Of a DNA stretch of 44,279 bases, positions 23,650-31,794 are shown in pieces. Numbering within the stretch: position 1 is the first letter of the stretch; the number at the start of each line of letters is the position of its first letter. The stretch comes from Anaerorhabdus sp036637135 (GTDB lineage Bacteria > Bacillota_I > Bacilli_A > Erysipelotrichales > Erysipelotrichaceae): NCBI RefSeq assembly GCF_036637135.1, contig NZ_JAVWNC010000015.1:1-44279 (forward strand), in the 5' to 3' direction. The notes below the pieces were generated by a model that saw nothing but the letters and a program-made list of their open reading frames with translations, had not been told where the DNA came from and made no database searches. Both the position numbers and the translations under genes were made by a program.

Positions 23650-25281
23650 TTACATATTTTTTAACATGGAAGATAATTTAGGCATCAGTTGTTGTTTTCT
23701 AGAAATGATATCATGATCATATCCAGAATAATCATCAAATTGAGTTTCAATAACGTTACTCATTATATAGGACAGTGGTCCGCTGTAGACGAACATCGTG
23801 CCCTCTGCCATTACATGGGTAAACATCATAACGAGTAAGTCTAATTTCTTTTCTTGAACTTCAGCTTCTAAGTTTTTCCTAAATTCTGGAAGAATCTTTT
23901 GAAGGTCTTCTATATTATGGTAATTAGTTTGCCCAATTCCCAAATGATATTTTCCAATATCATAGCTCTTTAAATCTCGATTTAAGATTTGAGTTGGTGT
24001 TGCATCTTTTAATGCTACTGATGCACTTAACATTTCAATCGCATACTTTTCAATATCAATATGAGCTATTTGCGCTAACCATTGAGCCGTCTTTTTATCT
24101 AATTCAGTTGTTGTAGCTGATTTAAAATGTAATGTATCTGAAATAATAGCACTTAACAATATTCCTGCCATTTGTTCAGTTGGTGTAACATGATTCTCTT
24201 GATATAGTTGCGAAACAATCGTTGCAGTACATCCACATCTTTGATTTCTATAATAAATAGGATGGTCTGTTTCAATATTACCAATATGATGATGATCAAT
24301 GATTTCTTGAATATCAGCTTCTTCTATATTATTAATTGCTTGATTACGTGCACTATGATCTACTAATATGAATTTTTTACGACGATAGTTTTGAAGATGG
24401 TAACGTGATACTGCACCTACAATATTACCTTCATCATTTAGTACAGGATAGCTTCTAAAACGCGTATTCATCATTTTCTTAGCTACATCATCTACATATT
24501 CATTTTCATTAAATGTCATTGCATGAGGAGTCATAATACAACGAATTGGAAATGCTTCATTAATAACTTTCGCTACATTCATTGTATCCCAATCAGATTG
24601 AATAATAGCACAATCCTTTGCCTTAGCAAGTCTTAATACACTTTCATCCACATCTTGACCACAAGTAATGATTAAGCACTTTGCACCACCCTCAATCAAT
24701 TGTCTTTGTTTTAAGATACCATCTGACATGATGCAAATACTACGATTTAGATCATTATCAAAGTTATCCATATTAATAAGGGTAATAATAAATACTTTAC
24801 CACTCAATTGAAAATCATTAGCTTGAAGTACAACTTTACCATTAACAGTCTTCGCAACTGATTCCAAGTTGGTTGATCGCATTAAATATTCAATTTCATC
24901 TGGTAACATCAATCGTGTCATCGCAAGATTTGAAGTCGATACAATTCCCACTAACTTCTCATCATCATTCACTACAACCAAACTACGATTACTTGCTCCG
25001 AGCATTTCGCTCCAAGCCTCTTTCATTGTATTGTATTCATTGATACAGTTTGCATTATCCTTTTCAATGTCCATTAATTGACTTCTTGCATCTTTTAATA
25101 ATAATGGGTTTTCTAAATTAAATCTTTTTAATATAAACTTAGTCTCGTCATTTAAAGGTCCTAATCTACACGCGATTGCATCTTCCCCTAACTCACGCTT
25201 TAGGTTTGCGTAAGCTAATGCAGAACAAATCGAGTCAGAGTCTGGATTTTTATGACCGACTACATATACTTTATCGTCCAT
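23650..25281 (-). CDS. ppaC: CBS-domain family II (Mn-dependent) inorganic pyrophosphatase
   Basis: A 543-residue DHH enzyme hydrolysing pyrophosphate. The DHH domain is split by a regulatory insert: VGHKNPDSDS (H and two D ligands) at the N-terminus, a CBS domain (about 70-125), a DRTGG-like region (about 165-240), a second CBS domain (about 245-300), then IQEIIDHHHIGN and the C-terminal DHHA2 domain. Plain family II enzymes have about 310 residues. The CBS-DRTGG form is known to be controlled by adenine nucleotides. The start at 25281 follows AAAAGGTGA; a GTG nine bases upstream is inside the SD region. Confidence 0.93.
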   Translation of the reverse strand: MDDKVYVVGHKNPDSDSICSALAYANLKRELGEDAIACRLGPLNDETKFILKRFNLENPLLLKDARSQLMDIEKDNANCINEYNTMKEAWSEMLGASNRSLVVVNDDEKLVGIVSTSNLAMTRLMLPDEIEYLMRSTNLESVAKTVNGKVVLQANDFQLSGKVFIITLINMDNFDNDLNRSICIMSDGILKQRQLIEGGAKCLIITCGQDVDESVLRLAKAKDCAIIQSDWDTMNVAKVINEAFPIRCIMTPHAMTFNENEYVDDVAKKMMNTRFRSYPVLNDEGNIVGAVSRYHLQNYRRKKFILVDHSARNQAINNIEEADIQEIIDHHHIGNIETDHPIYYRNQRCGCTATIVSQLYQENHVTPTEQMAGILLSAIISDTLHFKSATTTELDKKTAQWLAQIAHIDIEKYAIEMLSASVALKDATPTQILNRDLKSYDIGKYHLGIGQTNYHNIEDLQKILPEFRKNLEAEVQEKKLDLLVMMFTHVMAEGTMFVYSGPLSYIMSNVIETQFDDYSGYDHDIISRKQQLMPKLSSMLKNM

Positions 25282-25340
25282 CTCTATCACCTTTTCTCTA
25301 GTACACTTATTTTACTTGATAATAGACGCAATTTCAAATA

Positions 25341-25384
25341 AAGTGACAAATTCACTTGAAGTTTAATTTTTCACGAGTTACACT
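25341..25384 (+). promoter_or_regulatory. azlCD promoter with adjoining inverted repeat
   Basis: TTGAAG (25356-25361), 17 bp, TACACT (25379-25384). Overlapping the -35 on its upstream side is AAGTGACAAATTCACTT (25341-25357), a 6-bp inverted repeat with a 5-bp spacer, a plausible regulator site. Confidence 0.5.
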
Positions 25385-25401
25385 AAATCAAGGTGATATG
25401 A

Positions 25402-26103
25402 ATGGAACGATTTAAAAAAGGATTAAAGGATGGATTACCTATAGGTTTAGGCTATCTTTCCGTATCATTTACATTTGGAATGATCGCAACAGCCCAAGGT
25501 TTATCTACCCTTCAAGCAACATTACTTTCACTTGCTAATTTAACTTCTGCAGGACAATTTGCAGCCATTCAATTAATGGCCGTGCAAGCTCCTGTATTTG
25601 AAGTTTTTCTTACTACAATAATCATCAATTTTCGTTATGTGTTGATGTCTATATCTTTATCACAAAAATTAGATCCTCATATGAAATTAAGAGAAAAATG
25701 CATTGTTGCGTTTGGTAATACCGATGAAATTTATGCAGTTGCTCAATCACAACCAGAGCCCAATAAATTTCAATATATGCTTGGACTAATGACAACTCCG
25801 ATTATCGGATGGACTTTAGGTACTTTTCTCGGTGGAACATTTAATTCTTTACTACCTCCATCACTCCAGTCGGCATTTTCAATTGCCTTGTATGGTATGT
25901 TTATCGCTATTATTTTACCTGTCGCAAAGAAAGTTAAAACTGTTGCCTTTACCATTTGTATATCAATTGTATTGAGTTCACTCTTTGCATGGGTTCCATT
26001 CTTGAATTTTATCTCTGATGGATTTTCAATTATCTTGTGTACTTTGATAGCTTCCGCTATCAGTGCTACCTTATTCCCAGTGGAGGTTAATGAATATGAG
26101 TAA
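25402..26103 (+). CDS. azlC: Branched-chain amino acid exporter large subunit AzlC
   Basis: A 233-residue membrane protein of the AzlC family. Hallmarks are the N-terminal KGLKDGLPIGLGYLSVSFTFGMIA, LTSAGQFAAIQLM, INFRYVLMSISLSQKL and GNTDEIYAV. With the small partner AzlD it exports branched-chain or related amino acids across the membrane. SD AAGGTGAT precedes ATG 25402. It overlaps azlD by 8 bases. Neighbouring peptide import and peptidase genes make export of surplus amino acids a sensible role. Confidence 0.93.
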   Translation: MERFKKGLKDGLPIGLGYLSVSFTFGMIATAQGLSTLQATLLSLANLTSAGQFAAIQLMAVQAPVFEVFLTTIIINFRYVLMSISLSQKLDPHMKLREKCIVAFGNTDEIYAVAQSQPEPNKFQYMLGLMTTPIIGWTLGTFLGGTFNSLLPPSLQSAFSIALYGMFIAIILPVAKKVKTVAFTICISIVLSSLFAWVPFLNFISDGFSIILCTLIASAISATLFPVEVNEYE

Positions 26104-26398
26104 TTACTTCCTATATTTATTAGTAACCGCTGGTACTACCTATTTATTAAGAGTTATCCCTTTAGTTTTTATTCGAGGTAAGATTAAGAATAAGTGGTTA
26201 TCTAGCTTCTTATTTTATATGCCCTATGCTGTATTAAGCGCCATGACATTCCCAGCTATTTTATCGTGTACATCATCTCCAATTTCCGCTATTGCAGGAT
26301 TAGTTACCGCTTTAGCTCTTGCATACAATGAAAAAGGACTACTGACTGTAGCCCTTAGTGCTTGTGTTGTTGTATTTATTGTAGAGCGTTTTATCTAA
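26096..26398 (+). CDS. azlD: Branched-chain amino acid exporter small subunit AzlD
   Basis: A 100-residue membrane protein with four helices and the AzlD signature TAGTTYLLRVIPLVFIRGKI, then FLFYMPYAVLSAMTFPAIL. It partners AzlC. The start at 26096 lies 9 nt after GGAGG inside azlC; the ATG at 26090 is only 3 nt away from it. The 3' end overlaps the convergent nitroreductase gene by 8 bp, and I see no hairpin terminator between them. Confidence 0.92.
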   Translation: MSNYFLYLLVTAGTTYLLRVIPLVFIRGKIKNKWLSSFLFYMPYAVLSAMTFPAILSCTSSPISAIAGLVTALALAYNEKGLLTVALSACVVVFIVERFI

Positions 26399-26906
26399 TA
26401 ACCGAAAATACATTTTGCTTTCTAGATTTAGGTTCACTAAGAGGACCTTTTGGATAGCCTATCGCTAATGAACCAATGCATGTGTAACCTTCAGGTACAC
26501 CACATGCATTTTTTAATGCTGCATACTTTGGATTATTGAATACATCTTTAGTTGCATGAATCCAGCATGTACCTAAATCATTAAGAACTGCTGCATACAT
26601 CATATTCGACATCGCCAAGACACAATCTTCAACTGGTGCAATTGCATCATCTTTTGCAAACGCCACAACCAATGTTGGCGCATTATAAAATGGTGCTTCT
26701 TCAATTCCTGTCGCAAGCACCGCAATTTCTTGCAGAACTTCTTCTTTTTGAATAATCACAAAAAACCATGCTTGCTCATTCATTGCGCTTGCTGCTAGTT
26801 GTGCAGCTGTACAAATATCATGCAAATCTGTACTTGAGATTTGACGTGATTCAAAACTTCTTACACTTCTTCGATTTTCAAATAATGCTTTTCTTAAATC
26901 ATCCAT
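26391..26906 (-). CDS. Nitroreductase-family FMN oxidoreductase
   Basis: A 171-residue protein of the nitroreductase fold. The N-terminal FENRRSVRSFESRQIS binds the FMN phosphate; AASAMNEQAWFFVII and the C-terminal GYTCIGSLAIGYPKGPL followed by KSRKQNVFSVIR are typical. These enzymes form dimers with FMN and reduce nitro compounds, quinones or other acceptors with NAD(P)H. The physiological substrate is unknown. It is the last gene of the patatin-to-nitroreductase run, 10 nt after methionine aminopeptidase. Confidence 0.88.
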   Translation of the reverse strand: MDDLRKALFENRRSVRSFESRQISSTDLHDICTAAQLAASAMNEQAWFFVIIQKEEVLQEIAVLATGIEEAPFYNAPTLVVAFAKDDAIAPVEDCVLAMSNMMYAAVLNDLGTCWIHATKDVFNNPKYAALKNACGVPEGYTCIGSLAIGYPKGPLSEPKSRKQNVFSVIR

Positions 26907-26916
26907 CGTTTTTCTC

Positions 26917-27780
26917 CTAATATGTTAAAATTTCATTTCCTGTTTCAGTAATTAAAATCATATGTTCAACTTGTGCCGAAGGTTTTCCATCTGCTGTGTA
27001 AATTGTCCATCCATTATATCGGTCGATAACAACATTTGCACCACCTTCATTAATCATTGGTTCAATTGTAAATATCATTCCAGGCACAAGTAACATCCCC
27101 GTTCCTTTTTTACCAACATGAGAGATAAATGGATCTTCATGGAATTCGATACCTACCCCATGTCCACCTAATTCACGTACTACTGAATATCCATGCTGGT
27201 GGGCATATTTACTAATTGCTTCACCAATATCCCCTACAAATCCCCAAGGTTTTGCAGCTTCAATTCCAATTCTTAGACATTCTTTTGTCGCATCTACAAG
27301 TCTTTGTTTTTCAGGACTCACTTGACCAATACAAAACATACGTGATGCATCACTATAGTAACCATCTAAGATTGTGGATACATCCACATTTACGATATCT
27401 CCTTGTTGCAATTTCTTTCTACGGTTAGGAATTCCATGACATACTTCTTCATTAATTGAAGTACATACACTTTTTGGATACCCTTGGTATTGATAAGGAG
27501 CACAAATTGCACCTTTACTCTTTGTAAATTCAGATACTAATACATCAATTTCTTCTGTTGTCATACCTTCATGTATATGTTCTGCTACATAATCTAAAAC
27601 AGCAGTATTGATTTTAGCGCTCTCTTTAATCTTTTCAATTTGTGCTGGTGTTTTAATCAAACTGCGAGGAGGTACTGTACAACCTTTTCGCTCATATTCT
27701 TTTATCTTTGCATCAATTGATTGATGACACTCATCATAGGGTAATCCACTACCACACCAACAATTTTCTTTATTTTCCAT
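26917..27780 (-). CDS. map: Type I methionine aminopeptidase with N-terminal SEC-C zinc motif
   Basis: A 287-residue enzyme removing initiator methionine. Residues 6-18 form a SEC-C zinc motif (CWCGSGLPYDECH), after which the pita-bread fold begins at about 40. Metal ligands are visible: Asp in VDVSTILDGYYSDASR (two), His in GGHGVGIEFHEDP, Glu in FTIEPM and Glu in QVEHMILIT. The extension is absent from the short E. coli type. The start at 27780 has AGAGG 8 nt upstream; a GTG 6 bases earlier is less likely. It follows the M18 peptidase after 5 nt. Confidence 0.93.
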   Translation of the reverse strand: MENKENCWCGSGLPYDECHQSIDAKIKEYERKGCTVPPRSLIKTPAQIEKIKESAKINTAVLDYVAEHIHEGMTTEEIDVLVSEFTKSKGAICAPYQYQGYPKSVCTSINEEVCHGIPNRRKKLQQGDIVNVDVSTILDGYYSDASRMFCIGQVSPEKQRLVDATKECLRIGIEAAKPWGFVGDIGEAISKYAHQHGYSVVRELGGHGVGIEFHEDPFISHVGKKGTGMLLVPGMIFTIEPMINEGGANVVIDRYNGWTIYTADGKPSAQVEHMILITETGNEILTY

Positions 27781-27785
27781 TTGCA

Positions 27786-29090
27786 CTACCTCTCCACTCT
27801 GTATTGATAACTTGCATCACTTACGATATGAGCATTAAAGAATTTTTCTAATGCATAAATCATCATATCAGTGTCCAATACACCGGCAGTTTCTAATGCT
27901 GAATGCATAGCAAGTTGAGCACATCCAATATCTACTGATAAGATACTTACATGTGATGTACTAATTGCACCTAATGTTCCTCCGCCTCTTTCATCAGAGC
28001 GGTTGGTAAATGATTGAAACTTTATCTTCTCGTCTTGGCATATCTCTTTAAATAACGCAGCTGATAAACCATCCGTACTATAATGTTGATTTGCATTGTA
28101 TTTTAAGACAATACCTTCATTAATTGATACAACATTGGTTGGATCTGATTTCTCTGGATGATTGGGATGAATTGAATGAGCATTATCAGCGGATACAATC
28201 ATACTCGATGCTAAAGCTTTTTGAAGCATTTCAAAATCATATCCTAAACCAGAGTTGATTCTTTGGATGGTATCCATCAAGAATGTCGAATCAGCTCCTT
28301 GTTTTGTTCCACTGCCTACTTCTTCATTATCGAAACAACAATATACCGAAACAGTATCTCGATTACTTCCTTTGATAAATCCTTGTAATGTTGTATAGGC
28401 ACATTGTAAGTCATCTAAATGATACATGGATACAAATTCATTTTGATCTCCCCAAACATAACCATTATCAATTGGATATAAGAATAAATCTGTATCTAAT
28501 ATTTGTTCTTTATCGATATTTACTTTTTTCGCAATTACATCCATCAAGTCATACTCTTTATTCTTAGATATCATCGGTAACATATCAATTTGAGGATTTA
28601 ATTTAACACCTTCATTTACACTACGATTCATATGTATCGCAAGATTTGGAATTAAACACAAAGGCTCTTTCATATGAACTGGAAGAATTCGTATCGTATC
28701 ATTTTCTTTTACAAGTACTCTTCCCGCAACACTTAATAAACGATCCATCCATGTATTATAGATTGGACCTCCATAAACCTCTGTATTCATTACTTCATAA
28801 CCACTATTTGTTTTTTTATGCTTTGGTTTTAATTTAAATGAAGGTGCATCACTATGTGAGGCAACAACATGATAACTCATTTGATTCAAGCGTTCTCCAA
28901 TTTTAAACGCAATAATACTTGAGTAATTACGAATAACAAAATACTTCTTTCCTTTTTCAAGGTGATAAGTATCGCTTTCTTTTATTTCTTGAAATCCTTC
29001 TTTTACAAGTTCACCTTTGATTGTATCAACTGCTTGATAACATGTTGGTGAAGATTGAATAAAGGACATCATTTTCTTTGTATTTTCCAT
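27786..29090 (-). CDS. M18-family aminopeptidase
   Basis: A 434-residue metallo-aminopeptidase of the M18 family (aspartyl aminopeptidase type), removing N-terminal residues from imported peptides in the cytoplasm. Motifs are VVASHSDAPSFKLKPK (first zinc His/Asp), FDNEEVGSGTKQGADS (catalytic Glu and zinc Glu), VSADNAHSIHPNHPEK, RSDERGGGTLG and VDIGCAQLAMHS. The start is ATG 29090 or an in-frame GTG at 29099. A stable hairpin lies between the AGGAGGGAG SD and both candidates. It works naturally with Opp import and the adjacent methionine aminopeptidase. Confidence 0.92.
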   Translation of the reverse strand: MENTKKMMSFIQSSPTCYQAVDTIKGELVKEGFQEIKESDTYHLEKGKKYFVIRNYSSIIAFKIGERLNQMSYHVVASHSDAPSFKLKPKHKKTNSGYEVMNTEVYGGPIYNTWMDRLLSVAGRVLVKENDTIRILPVHMKEPLCLIPNLAIHMNRSVNEGVKLNPQIDMLPMISKNKEYDLMDVIAKKVNIDKEQILDTDLFLYPIDNGYVWGDQNEFVSMYHLDDLQCAYTTLQGFIKGSNRDTVSVYCCFDNEEVGSGTKQGADSTFLMDTIQRINSGLGYDFEMLQKALASSMIVSADNAHSIHPNHPEKSDPTNVVSINEGIVLKYNANQHYSTDGLSAALFKEICQDEKIKFQSFTNRSDERGGGTLGAISTSHVSILSVDIGCAQLAMHSALETAGVLDTDMMIYALEKFFNAHIVSDASYQYRVER

Positions 29091-29100
29091 ATATTTCACT

Positions 29101-29116
29101 TATAGCCGTAGCTATA
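29101..29116 (-). promoter_or_regulatory. UACG-tetraloop hairpin between SD and start of the M18 gene
   Basis: On the minus strand AGGAGGGAG is followed directly by TATAGC, loop TACG, GCTATA, and then the start region. C(UACG)G belongs to the unusually stable UNCG tetraloops. Folding would shorten the effective SD-to-start distance, from 26 nt to the ATG at 29090 (17 nt to the GTG at 29099), by 16 nt. Confidence 0.6.
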
Positions 29117-29175
29117 CTCCCTCCTACTATTCTTCTATTTTACACAAATCCTGAACCGAATGGTATGGCAATACC

Positions 29176-29682
29176 TTATTTATTTGTACTTCCAAATCCA
29201 CCATTACGAATTTCAGTTGCATCATCATCTTCAGTAATTCCAAATGGTAAGAAAATACCTTGTGCAAATGCGCTTCCTTTTTCAAGATGCAATCCTTTAT
29301 TTTCTTCATTATCGCAAATCAGTGAGACCATCATATGACCTTCATTATCAGAGTGATAATAGTCTGCATCAATGACCCCTACTGTGTTACTTAAACGCAA
29401 TCCATATTTAAATCCCAATGAACTTCTTGGAACGATTTGTAATACCCATCCCTCTTCAATACACACACGTATACCTGTCGGTATTTTATGTTTTTGTTTG
29501 GGATTAAAATTATAATCTATTGGTGAATAGAAATCATATCCTGCAGATCCTTTTGTTGCACGCTTGGGTAATTGTATACCTTCATAGATTTCTTTTATTG
29601 TATCTTCCCCATCATCAAACTGATTCAACCAGTCTTTCTTAAACTGTTCAAAACTTACCTTTTCAAATTTTGCCACGATCAT
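29176..29682 (-). CDS. dut: dUTP diphosphatase (trimeric dUTPase)
   Basis: A 168-residue dUTPase that removes dUTP and supplies dUMP. All five motifs are present: KGSAGYDFYSP, PRSSLGFKYGL, NTVGVIDADYY, KGSAFAQGIF (in place of the GDRIAQ type) and the C-terminal RNGGFGSTNK arm. The first 40 residues form an N-terminal extension common in Firmicute and phage dUTPases. The start at 29682 overlaps the patatin stop as ATGA with GGAAGAA upstream; a start at 29697 would lack an SD. Confidence 0.92.
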   Translation of the reverse strand: MIVAKFEKVSFEQFKKDWLNQFDDGEDTIKEIYEGIQLPKRATKGSAGYDFYSPIDYNFNPKQKHKIPTGIRVCIEEGWVLQIVPRSSLGFKYGLRLSNTVGVIDADYYHSDNEGHMMVSLICDNEENKGLHLEKGSAFAQGIFLPFGITEDDDATEIRNGGFGSTNK

Positions 29683-30968
29683 GTTATTTCTTCCCATTTC
29701 AACTCTATTCCTTTACTAGTGATAATCCACAATGCCATTGCGGTTTCAAAACCAAATACATTCAAAACTAAACGCAATGGTATTCTACTTTTCTCCCGAT
29801 ATAGAATGCTATGAATTAGTTTTGTGACAATTTCTTTCTTTGTCATATTTTCTAATGTCTTAACTACTTCTTTAACGTTTAACTCCGGTAATATTTCATA
29901 ATTATCCAGAAATGCAACTTCAAATTCTTGGTGAATCTTTTCTATTACATCATCTAATCTATATAATTCATACGGATTCATTTGTAAAGTAACCATAATC
30001 GAATCCATCATCGCAAAATTCATTTCTCTTATGGATAAGAATGCTCTTTGATTATCTCGACATAATCTTGTTGATACTGCATTTTCATCTGACACTAATT
30101 TTGATTGAGTTAATTTGTGATCAAAAACTAATAATTGACGATAAAATTTATTAAACATTTCTGGTACTTCATGAATTGGATAAAATGTATAACGGACCCC
30201 ATCTAACTTCTTATAAATTTTCATCGTATCAAAATAGCCCAATAGAATATTTTGAGTTATGTGTTTTGCATCAAAGTCCAAGAATGATCCTAGAGAAAAA
30301 CTAGGACGTATATATGTAATGCTCGGTTTATTCACAAATTGACGATGTATTGGTTTATCATCTAAATCAACCGCAATAACTTCATCTGCTCCAAGACGAA
30401 GCGCTAATTCAATGGGTAAATTATCGTAATATCCACCATCTACAAATTCAAAACCATCAAACGAACAACGTGGAAATGCTGGGAAACAAGACGCACTAGC
30501 AAGTAGGTATTTCTCACCTTTACCCTCTTTCATATCTTCTTTTGTGATATATCGTGATTTTAGTGTTGGAAACTCTACTGTTACTAGACCATATTCTATT
30601 TTCGAATTCATAAATTTATCTTCATTGTAATATTCATGAATCATTTCTCTAAAGGGGGTAATATCTGCACCTTGCTCTTTTACGTATTTTTTAAAGAAGG
30701 ACGTCACCCGATTTGATTCCTTAAGAAATTCATCGACATTCAATTTCATTGGTATTTCTTGAGCTAATACACGCTTCATTTCCATATGTTCCCACAAATC
30801 AATCAATCGATCTTCATCGTGTTGTACAAGTAATGCACCATTTAGTGAACCAATTGAAGTACCTGTTACGATATCATATTCTATACCTAATTCTTGAATC
30901 GCTTTTACAAAGCCCGCTTGATAAGCACCCTTTGTGCCACCACCCGCTAAAGCTATTGCTCTTTTCAT
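29679..30968 (-). CDS. Patatin-like phospholipase
   Basis: A 429-residue protein. The patatin catalytic core (about 1-200) has the oxyanion loop ALAGGGTKGAYQAGF, nucleophile elbow TGTSIGSLNG and the catalytic Asp in VDGGYYDNLPIEL: the complete Ser-Asp dyad. The remaining 230 residues are a mostly helical C-terminal region without a motif I know. There is no signal peptide, so a cytoplasmic or membrane-associated lipid acyl hydrolase is expected. SD AGAGGTGAT. It is first in the run towards nitroreductase. A CodY-like box covers its predicted -35. Confidence 0.88.
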   Translation of the reverse strand: MKRAIALAGGGTKGAYQAGFVKAIQELGIEYDIVTGTSIGSLNGALLVQHDEDRLIDLWEHMEMKRVLAQEIPMKLNVDEFLKESNRVTSFFKKYVKEQGADITPFREMIHEYYNEDKFMNSKIEYGLVTVEFPTLKSRYITKEDMKEGKGEKYLLASASCFPAFPRCSFDGFEFVDGGYYDNLPIELALRLGADEVIAVDLDDKPIHRQFVNKPSITYIRPSFSLGSFLDFDAKHITQNILLGYFDTMKIYKKLDGVRYTFYPIHEVPEMFNKFYRQLLVFDHKLTQSKLVSDENAVSTRLCRDNQRAFLSIREMNFAMMDSIMVTLQMNPYELYRLDDVIEKIHQEFEVAFLDNYEILPELNVKEVVKTLENMTKKEIVTKLIHSILYREKSRIPLRLVLNVFGFETAMALWIITSKGIELKWEEIT

Positions 30969-30989
30969 AACATCACCTCTACCTTAACT

Positions 30990-31025
30990 ATTATACAATA
31001 GATTGTTCATAATTTTCAGAAAATA
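30990..31025 (-). promoter_or_regulatory. Patatin promoter -10 with CodY-like box
   Basis: Minus-strand TATAAT at 30995-30990. AATTTTCAGAAAATA (31011-31025) matches the CodY consensus AATTTTCWGAAAATT at 14 of 15 positions and covers where the -35 should be. Whether this genome encodes CodY cannot be seen here. Confidence 0.45.
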
Positions 31026-31043
31026 CAAATCACCAATAACCGA

Positions 31044-31072
31044 TTGACATTTGTAGACTCAAGTAATAAACT
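31044..31072 (+). promoter_or_regulatory. Promoter of the lipoprotein gene
   Basis: TTGACA (31044-31049), 17 bp, TAAACT (31067-31072). Perfect -35 with good spacing. Confidence 0.75.
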
Positions 31073-31104
31073 ATTATTGACAAACGTAGAGAAAGGAGAA
31101 TTTT

Positions 31105-31665
31105 ATGAAGAAAATTCTTATTATGTCATTGTTATTACTTATCGTTACGGGGTGTAGCTCTAAACCTAAAGAAACTCCACTCGAACAAACACCCACAGAT
31201 ACAACGGGTAGCGAACAAAACAAAAATGCAACCGAGGAACAAGTCTATCTTTATGCTAACGAAAACAAACCTGCAAGTGAATCTCACACATCCGAAATTG
31301 AGCTCTATGTAATTTCAGACAATGTCATTGGTTACCGTGTTATTCAAAACTCATCTGATGGTAGTTTATTATCTAGTCAATCATCTAAGAATACTGATGG
31401 TACAAAAATCAATCCAGATGATGCAAATATTCTCCCTCAATATGGTAGTGATGATAACTTAGGGTTCATTACTCGTGAGGCAATAGAACAAAACCAATTA
31501 AAAGATACCGATTATGTTTATTATAAAATAAGTGCTGTATTGGAAAATGGAGACGAAGTTGAATGTGTAAATGAATTAATTGTAGAAAATCGTTTAGGTT
31601 ATCTTTATGGTCCTGTTTATATGATTGAAGAAAACGGAAATTTTGTACTTCGCTTGGAAAAATAA
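31105..31665 (+). CDS. Lipoprotein of unknown function
   Basis: A 186-residue exported lipoprotein. The signal peptide MKKILIMSLLLLIVTGC ends in lipobox VTGC, followed by a low-complexity Thr/Pro/Glu linker (about 20-45) and a soluble acidic domain of about 140 residues. I recognise no family or catalytic motif in the domain. SD GAAAGGAG lies 6 nt before the ATG. It is monocistronic with its own strong promoter and a shared terminator downstream. It sits beside a wall-modifying deacetylase, convergent, without evidence of a joint role. Confidence 0.8.
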   Translation: MKKILIMSLLLLIVTGCSSKPKETPLEQTPTDTTGSEQNKNATEEQVYLYANENKPASESHTSEIELYVISDNVIGYRVIQNSSDGSLLSSQSSKNTDGTKINPDDANILPQYGSDDNLGFITREAIEQNQLKDTDYVYYKISAVLENGDEVECVNELIVENRLGYLYGPVYMIEENGNFVLRLEK

Positions 31666-31771
31666 AACAGTTAAATCCTTATCTTTCGATTCTTATCTTT
31701 TATTATTCAAAACTGTTCTTCAAATTATATGATTAAGACAATAAATCAATTCTTCCATAATTCAATATAAT

Positions 31772-31794
31772 AAAAAGGTGCAATGCACCTTTTT
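31772..31794. terminator. Bidirectional terminator between lipoprotein and deacetylase genes
   Basis: AAAAAGGTGCA and TGCACCTTTTT form a near-perfect 11-bp inverted repeat around one base, with T runs built into both arms. It overlaps the stop of the deacetylase gene. The stretch 31666-31771 shows no gene. Confidence 0.8.

Noticed and set aside
29155..29175. GGTATTGCCATACC hairpin after the dUTPase stop read as a terminator
   Set aside because: The stem is only 5 bp and no T run follows, so termination there is not supported.
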